Positions 59,077 to 64,000 of a stretch of DNA of 64,000 nucleotides are shown here, piece by piece; position 1 is the stretch's first letter; each line of letters begins with the position of its first letter. A program made the translations under genes and the position numbers. The stretch spans positions 1,296,001 through 1,360,000 of the forward strand of contig NC_012491.1 in the NCBI RefSeq assembly GCF_000010165.1, given 5' to 3'. The stretch is from Brevibacillus brevis NBRC 100599 (GTDB lineage Bacteria > Bacillota > Bacilli > Brevibacillales > Brevibacillaceae). The notes under the pieces were generated by a model that searched no databases, was not told the DNA's origin, and saw only the letters and a program-made list of their open reading frames with translations.

Positions 59077-59454
59077 ATGTTATTTTCAATGAAATATGTA
59101 GTTGATAACTTACATGTGTCTGCAAATACACTCAGATTTTATGAAACGGAAGGGTTGTTAAGAAATATTTCTCGAGATTCAAATGGTCGTAGAATATATA
59201 ATGATGACGATTTGAGATGGATCAACTTTATCCGATCTCTGCGGTTGACAGGAATGCCTATTTCTAAAATAAAAGAATATATCGATCTTTATGAATTAGG
59301 CGATGAAACATTCCTGCAAAGAAAAGAAATGATGATGCAGCATAAATTAGAAGTGCAGAATACAATCAATGAAAACCTAAAACATTTAGAAGTAATAAGT
59401 TATAAGGTTGCGATGTACGAACTTCAAGAAAGGAAAGACACGCAGAAAATTTAG
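59077..59454 (+). CDS. MerR-family transcriptional regulator
   Basis: ATG 59077 follows GAAAGGGGACGGATCGG. The 125-residue protein has the MerR winged helix (MKYVVDNLHVSANTLRFYETEGLLRNISRDSNGRRIYNDDDLRWINFI) and a dimerisation helix (RKEMMMQHKLEVQNTINENLKHL). It has no C-terminal ligand domain with metal-binding Cys, so it belongs to the short organic- or redox-responsive group. It is divergent from the carboxymuconolactone decarboxylase gene and probably controls it. Confidence 0.88.
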   Translation: MLFSMKYVVDNLHVSANTLRFYETEGLLRNISRDSNGRRIYNDDDLRWINFIRSLRLTGMPISKIKEYIDLYELGDETFLQRKEMMMQHKLEVQNTINENLKHLEVISYKVAMYELQERKDTQKI

Positions 59455-59472
59455 TATACTGGACTGTAAGAT

Positions 59473-59499
59473 AAAAGCTCGGCTGTATGCCGAGCTTTT
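59473..59499 (+). terminator. merR terminator
   Basis: AAAAGCTCGGC pairs with GCCGAGCTTTT around TGTAT. Confidence 0.85.
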
Positions 59500-59683
59500 C
59501 CAATGAATACACAGTTGTTTCAACATGGTTGTTTGTTACACGTTCCCGCGCCACAGAGGTATTTGAAGATTATTATAAATATAATGGGACCCTTATTCTG
59601 AAGTGACTTGTGTATGGAAAACCAAAGATATAAGTAAGCTACATCTCAACTAACGAGTAACGTTAGTTGAATGACAACAGCGG
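59500..59683. other. Gene-free stretch with small inverted repeat
   Basis: I see no gene here. CAACTAACG-AGTAA-CGTTAGTTG (59647-59669) is a perfect inverted repeat. A related AACTAA...TTAGTT lies at 57175-57185 near the left end of the segment. Confidence 0.45.
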
Positions 59684-59834
59684 CAGTCTAAGACTTTATT
59701 TATCAAGTTTTGGGCCGCAACTGCTCCTTTTAATGGATCAGTCTAAAACTTATTTTTCAAAAGCTAACGATTCTTCAATTCTAAAATCGCGTTAAATCAA
59801 CGACTCCAGTCTAATACTTTAATTTTACCAAACA
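59684..59834. repeat. Right end of a putative Tn7/Mu-like element: three ~23-bp repeats
   Basis: CAGTCTAAGACTTTATTTATC (59684), CAGTCTAAAACTTATTTTTC (59739) and CAGTCTAATACTTTAATTTTACC (59807) are three copies in one orientation. The outermost copy is followed by AAACA, so the end reads ...ACA. Its inverse is at 57123-57152. Multiple transposase-binding sites at one end with TGT/ACA termini resemble Tn7-like ends. Confidence 0.58.
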
Positions 59835-59839
59835 AAAAG

Positions 59840-59877
59840 AAAACGGGTTGGGAGAAAGCTTCCCAGCCCGCTTTTTT
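59840..59877. terminator. Terminator of trpS
   Basis: GGGTTGGGA (59845-59853) pairs with TCCCAGCCC (59861-59869) around a 7-base loop, with A-rich and T-rich flanks. It ends trpS transcription on the minus strand just before the repeat segment. Confidence 0.82.
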
Positions 59878-59891
59878 GTTGTGGAAATGGA

Positions 59892-60966
<1,075 letters not shown>

Positions 60967-60982
60967 TGTCCGCTTTAAATAC

Positions 60983-61244
60983 AAAAAGGTCCATCCGCCC
61001 TGGACAGGGACGAATGAACCGTGGTGCCACCCTTGTTATTTCGCGCAAGGAATCATCCATACGCAAAATCTCTTTAATCCGTACCGTTTCTGTGTAAGAC
61101 AGCTTGATACGGTGTCCATTGTAACGTACGGACGTAACGCCAAAGCCTACTGCCGCCATGAGTAGCGGGTTTGGTTTGGAGCTCGGAAGCCCATTCATCA
61201 TTTCCTTAACACTGATTCGCACCAACCATCAGCTCTCTGAAGTC
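60983..61244 (-). promoter_or_regulatory. T-box leader of trpS
   Basis: Read on the minus strand, it starts with CTTCAGAGAGCTGATGG and TTGGTGCGAATCAG, the conserved stem I base of T-boxes. It has the T-box sequence AACAAGGGTGGCACCACGG at 61020-61039. It ends with a terminator (GTTCATTCGTCCCT pairing with AGGGCGGATGGAC) plus TTTTTG. Uncharged tRNA-Trp should bind and turn off the terminator. Confidence 0.9.
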
Positions 61245-61337
61245 TCGTAAAATGACTACTCTTCTTCCTCATTGCCATCAAATGATACCCTTTGAGCAAA
61301 CATTTTACATAGAGTGGATTAAAAAAGCAAGTAGGTC

Positions 61338-61396
61338 TTGACAAAAAAATCCAGTTGTTGTAAAAATAACTCAAGAGTTACATAACTGATGAGTTA
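61338..61396 (+). promoter_or_regulatory. TetR promoter with two tandem operators
   Basis: TTGACA (61338-61343) is followed 17 bases later by TAAAAA (61361). TAACTCAAGAGTTA (61367-61380) is a perfect palindrome and TAACTGATGAGTTA (61383-61396) is a second copy 16 bases on. The pair overlaps the start site region and ends 17 bases before the tetR start, so autorepression is likely. Confidence 0.72.
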
Positions 61397-61412
61397 CTTT
61401 TGGGGTGAGGAA

Positions 61413-62003
61413 ATGACCAATGACAAACTGTCAAAAGGAGAGTTGAGTCGCAGTCGGTTGCTTGCGGCAGCAGCTTCTGAGTTCGCGGCAAAAGGCTTTC
61501 ATCGTACACGGGTGAGTGACATCGTGAAAGCAGCAGGTTTGACACAGGCTTCGTTTTACCAGTATTTCGACAGCAAGGAAGGTCTGTTTCAGCAGTTGAC
61601 GGACACATTCTTAACCAGGCTATGGGAATTGGCGGACGGCGGTCAAAAGGTAACGGCCTTGACGAAGGCAGATGTCTTCCAGCAGGTACGGGAAAACTTG
61701 CTCGCCTTGTTCCAATTTTTTCAGGAGCAGCCTGACTTGACCCGGATTGTGCTGTATCAGGCAGAAGAGGCCGAAGAGCTGCATCGTAAGCTGGCTGCCA
61801 TTGTTGCTGTCAATTTGCGACAAAATCAGACTGCTGGGCATGTTCGTGTCGAGTTGTCTGTGGAGGTAGCGGCAGAGGCAATGATCGCAGTCGTAGACCG
61901 TATGACGACGCGGTATTTGCTGACGGGTGAGAAAACAGCGGAGCAGCTTGTAGATGACGCGGTATCTTTTTTGGCATATGGAATTTTGCAGACAAACGAA
62001 TAG
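61413..62003 (+). CDS. TetR-family transcriptional regulator
   Basis: ATG 61413 follows GGGGTGAGGAA; an upstream in-frame ATG (61389) lies inside the operator. The 196-residue protein has the N-terminal helix-turn-helix (SRSRLLAAAASEFAAKGFHRTRVSDIVKAAGLTQASFYQYFDSKEGLFQQL) and a helical ligand domain. TetR regulators bind operator palindromes and release them on ligand binding. The HXXEE membrane protein gene lies 15 bases downstream, so it is probably the regulated partner, such as a transport or modification function. Confidence 0.92.
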   Translation: MTNDKLSKGELSRSRLLAAAASEFAAKGFHRTRVSDIVKAAGLTQASFYQYFDSKEGLFQQLTDTFLTRLWELADGGQKVTALTKADVFQQVRENLLALFQFFQEQPDLTRIVLYQAEEAEELHRKLAAIVAVNLRQNQTAGHVRVELSVEVAAEAMIAVVDRMTTRYLLTGEKTAEQLVDDAVSFLAYGILQTNE

Positions 62004-62018
62004 AAAGAGGGTGCTTGC

Positions 62019-62555
62019 ATGCTGGAGCTGTCTCATCTGATTTGGCTGTTTTTAGTCGTTTTCATGTTTCATGATTTCGAGGAGATCGTGATGGTAGAGG
62101 GGTGGGTGCGAGCCAAGAAAGACATCATTAGACGGGCTGTGCCAAAACTGCTGATGAAGATGCTGGAGCCATCGCTTTCGATGAACACGGCGCAATTTGC
62201 GGTCGCAGTCTCTTGTATTTTCGCGGTTTTATCGGTAGCGGTTATCCTGACTGTCACGACACTTTCGTCTGGAACGTACCTTCCGTTTTTCCTGGTTTGT
62301 CTGCATGTGATGTTTCTCCATGTGTTCATACATGTTGGTCATACCGTTGTCCTTCGCACGTACACACCTGGTGTGGTAACGGCTGTGGTATTCGTTTTGC
62401 CGTATAGTTTATATACATATGATCGATTGCTTGAGGCTGGCCTTGTGACGTGGCCGTTGCTATGGAGTACATTGCCTTACAGCTTGTTGATCATACCTGT
62501 TTTGTATGGGGCACACAGGATTGGAGAGGCAGCAGGTAAAATGATCCCCCGATGA
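62019..62555 (+). CDS. HXXEE-domain membrane protein
   Basis: ATG 62019 follows AGAAAGAGGGTGCTTGC. The 178-residue protein has about five membrane helices and the HXXEE motif (MFHDFEEIVMVEGW, residues 17-30), the defining feature of a family thought to bind metal. Function is unknown. It lies 15 bases after the tetR stop and its stop overlaps an ATG of the following frame, so the three genes are probably one operon. Confidence 0.88.
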   Translation: MLELSHLIWLFLVVFMFHDFEEIVMVEGWVRAKKDIIRRAVPKLLMKMLEPSLSMNTAQFAVAVSCIFAVLSVAVILTVTTLSSGTYLPFFLVCLHVMFLHVFIHVGHTVVLRTYTPGVVTAVVFVLPYSLYTYDRLLEAGLVTWPLLWSTLPYSLLIIPVLYGAHRIGEAAGKMIPR

Positions 62556-62614
62556 GAAAAAGAAAGGGAGTATGTTATCCTAGTAGGAAGATTGGTGTGA
62601 AAGAGGGAGTTTTG

Positions 62615-63919
62615 TTGAAGCTGCGACTAGGCGTAATAGGCGCGGATGATTCACTTGCCATCATCGAATCAGTCATGCGAGAGTTTCCTGAAATTGAATA
62701 CTTGCCGATTGTCTATTGGAAAGAGGAGGAAATCCTCGATCTGATCATGCCACATGTGGATGAGGTGGATATGTGGCTTTTCTCCGGACAGGTCCCTTAT
62801 GCCATGGTGAGCGAGTCAGGCAAGGTTCAAGTGCCGATGGCGTATGTGCCTCATCTCGGTGCGAGCTTGTACAGAACCTTGCTTCATCTGTCCCATCAAT
62901 TGGGAGTCCGGGTGGACGAAGTGAGCTTTGATACATTTTCACCAGAAGAACTGGAGCATTTTATGGACGAAGCGGGTATCGCTGGCGGCTACAAGTGGCT
63001 CAAGCATTACGAGGGAGCGATTTCAGCCGATGAACTGGCGAATTACCACGAACAGCTCTGGAAAGCAGGCAAGACAAAGGTGGCTGTCAGCTGCTTGCGG
63101 ACAGCAGAGTTAGAGCTGACACGCAGAGGTGTCCCTGTACATCGGGTCGTGCCGACGCGTGCAGGAGTGATTTCGGTCATTCACATGCTCTTGCGAACAC
63201 ACGAAATGCTTCACTTCAAAGATACCCAGATTGCCGTACAGATGATGGAGATCGATCCCTTCCGCGAGCTTGCTGGTGGCAATTTTTCTACAGATGAGTG
63301 GCAAAATGCCGAGATCAAGACGATGGAAAAGCTGTTGCGTTACGCAAAGCATTTGCAAGGTTCATTGAAGACAGCGGGTCCCGGACGCTACGTTATTTTT
63401 ACAACGCGGGGGAATTTGCAAGAAGTTACTCGTGATTATTCGACAATTCCCGACTTGGATGAGATGTTCGACATTCGTGCTGATCTGGTAACATGTGGGA
63501 TCGGGATTGGCAAGACCGCTTATGAAGCGGAAATCCACGGTGGCGCGGCCCTCTTACACGCCAAAGAGCGAGGGAGCGGCAATTGGATGGTCTTTTTCGA
63601 TGACAAAAGCGTCGTGGGGCCGCTCGGGCGAGACGAACAGCTTACGTATCGGTACGACTCAGAGAAGCTGCAAGCGCTCAGCCAGCTTACCTCACTCAGC
63701 GTCATGACACTGGCGAAGCTTGAATCCATCCTGAAAAAGCGTGGGTCTCAGGATATTCATGCCCACGACTTGGCATCGCATCTACAAATATTGCCACGAA
63801 GCGCCAGACGCATACTGATTGAGCTGGAGTCAAAGGGCCTTGCGCAGGTCATCCGGGAAGAAAATCCGCACCCGCGGGGCAGACCGCGCAAGGTGTATCG
63901 GATCATCTTGCAATCGTAA
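62615..63919 (+). CDS. Winged-helix regulator with large N-terminal sensing domain
   Basis: TTG 62615 is preferred (AGAGGGAG five bases upstream), giving 434 residues beginning KLRLGVIGADDSLAII. An ATG at 62552 overlaps the upstream stop but has only a weak site. The N-terminal two-thirds looks like an alpha/beta ligand-binding fold with further globular domains (LRLGVIGADDSLAIIESV, VDMWLFSGQVPYAMV, VVPTRAGVISVIHMLLRTHE). The end (about 375-434: DIHAHDLASHLQILPRSARRILIELESKGLAQVI) is a winged helix. I do not recognise the full-length family. It is probably a transcription regulator sensing a small molecule. Confidence 0.7.
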   Translation: MKLRLGVIGADDSLAIIESVMREFPEIEYLPIVYWKEEEILDLIMPHVDEVDMWLFSGQVPYAMVSESGKVQVPMAYVPHLGASLYRTLLHLSHQLGVRVDEVSFDTFSPEELEHFMDEAGIAGGYKWLKHYEGAISADELANYHEQLWKAGKTKVAVSCLRTAELELTRRGVPVHRVVPTRAGVISVIHMLLRTHEMLHFKDTQIAVQMMEIDPFRELAGGNFSTDEWQNAEIKTMEKLLRYAKHLQGSLKTAGPGRYVIFTTRGNLQEVTRDYSTIPDLDEMFDIRADLVTCGIGIGKTAYEAEIHGGAALLHAKERGSGNWMVFFDDKSVVGPLGRDEQLTYRYDSEKLQALSQLTSLSVMTLAKLESILKKRGSQDIHAHDLASHLQILPRSARRILIELESKGLAQVIREENPHPRGRPRKVYRIILQS

Positions 63920-63939
63920 TTGTAATAAATTTACCAATT

Positions 63940-63968
63940 AATCATTTCTTTCAGGAAATGATTTTTTT
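63940..63968 (+). terminator. Terminator
   Basis: AATCATTTC pairs with GAAATGATT around TTTCAG, followed by TTTTT. It closes the tetR operon. Confidence 0.82.
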
Positions 63969-64000
63969 GTCGTTAAAAAATTGTTCTCAAATTCACATTT

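Noticed and set aside
57118-59839. Target-site duplication of the Tn7-like segment
   Set aside because: Bases next to the ends (AAAGT on the left, AAAAG on the right) are similar but not identical, so I do not claim a duplication.

Overview
The window looks like chromosomal DNA of a Gram-positive, spore-former-type Firmicute, most likely Brevibacillus or a close Paenibacillaceae relative. This is inferred from strong AGGAGG ribosome sites, S-layer-homology (SLH) surface proteins, a ComP/ComA-type pair, a T-box in front of trpS, a preQ1-I riboswitch, a PHO-box-like promoter, and moderate GC genes interrupted by AT-rich islands. I saw no tRNA, rRNA or CRISPR array.

Layout. 1-4.35 kb: the end of a CitA/DcuS-type sensor kinase, its response regulator and a sigma-54 activator, joined by two 14-nt overlaps, then an LD-carboxypeptidase. 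4.5-18.4 kb: a polymorphic-toxin island. A PAAR-like (DUF4280) gene and a full VgrG-toxin fusion with its immunity gene come first. Displaced toxin/immunity cassettes follow: a YwqJ-type deaminase with SUKH-3; a second deaminase with SUKH; a deaminase tail with an Imm3-like protein; an unidentified toxin with an unidentified immunity protein; and a broken toxin with a SUKH-like protein. The downstream toxin frames share the pre-toxin module, have lost vgrG and lack convincing starts. The immunity genes keep good ribosome sites, often with TTG starts. 18.4-23.5 kb: a lipoprotein, ComP/ComA-like genes, a small secreted protein, transposase debris and a 50-codon gene. 23.6-31.2 kb: a serine hydrolase lipoprotein with SLH-type C-terminus, a sensor-domain membrane protein with a histidine kinase fused to its own response regulator, and a large SLH surface protein.

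31.4-40.5 kb: a DUF-like protein, a gene-free possible structured RNA, a nucleotidyltransferase (AbiEii-like) pair, a GMC oxidoreductase, tandem DUF1259 genes, a second immunity-gene island with an Imm3-like paralogue of the first, and dps. 40.6-51.4 kb: mostly core genes: GNAT, coaA, a TudS/DUF523 protein, a BCCT transporter with LysR, a purine permease, a secreted protein, GntR/HPP/Crp sharing a TAACTAG-type palindrome, and a queuosine-precursor transporter under a preQ1-I riboswitch. 51.6-57.1 kb: a giant secreted nuclease/phosphatase behind a PHO-box-like promoter. 57.1-59.8 kb: a segment bounded by inverted TGT...ACA ends with repeated ~23-bp sites, carrying darcynin, a carboxymuconolactone decarboxylase and MerR. 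59.9-64 kb: trpS with its T-box leader, then TetR, an HXXEE membrane protein and a winged-helix regulator.

The most interesting system is the VgrG-toxin island. It looks like a Gram-positive version of cassette switching: new toxin tips are placed on one VgrG carrier, while old tips remain downstream as silent modules with working immunity genes. No searches were run; family names come from motif recognition.
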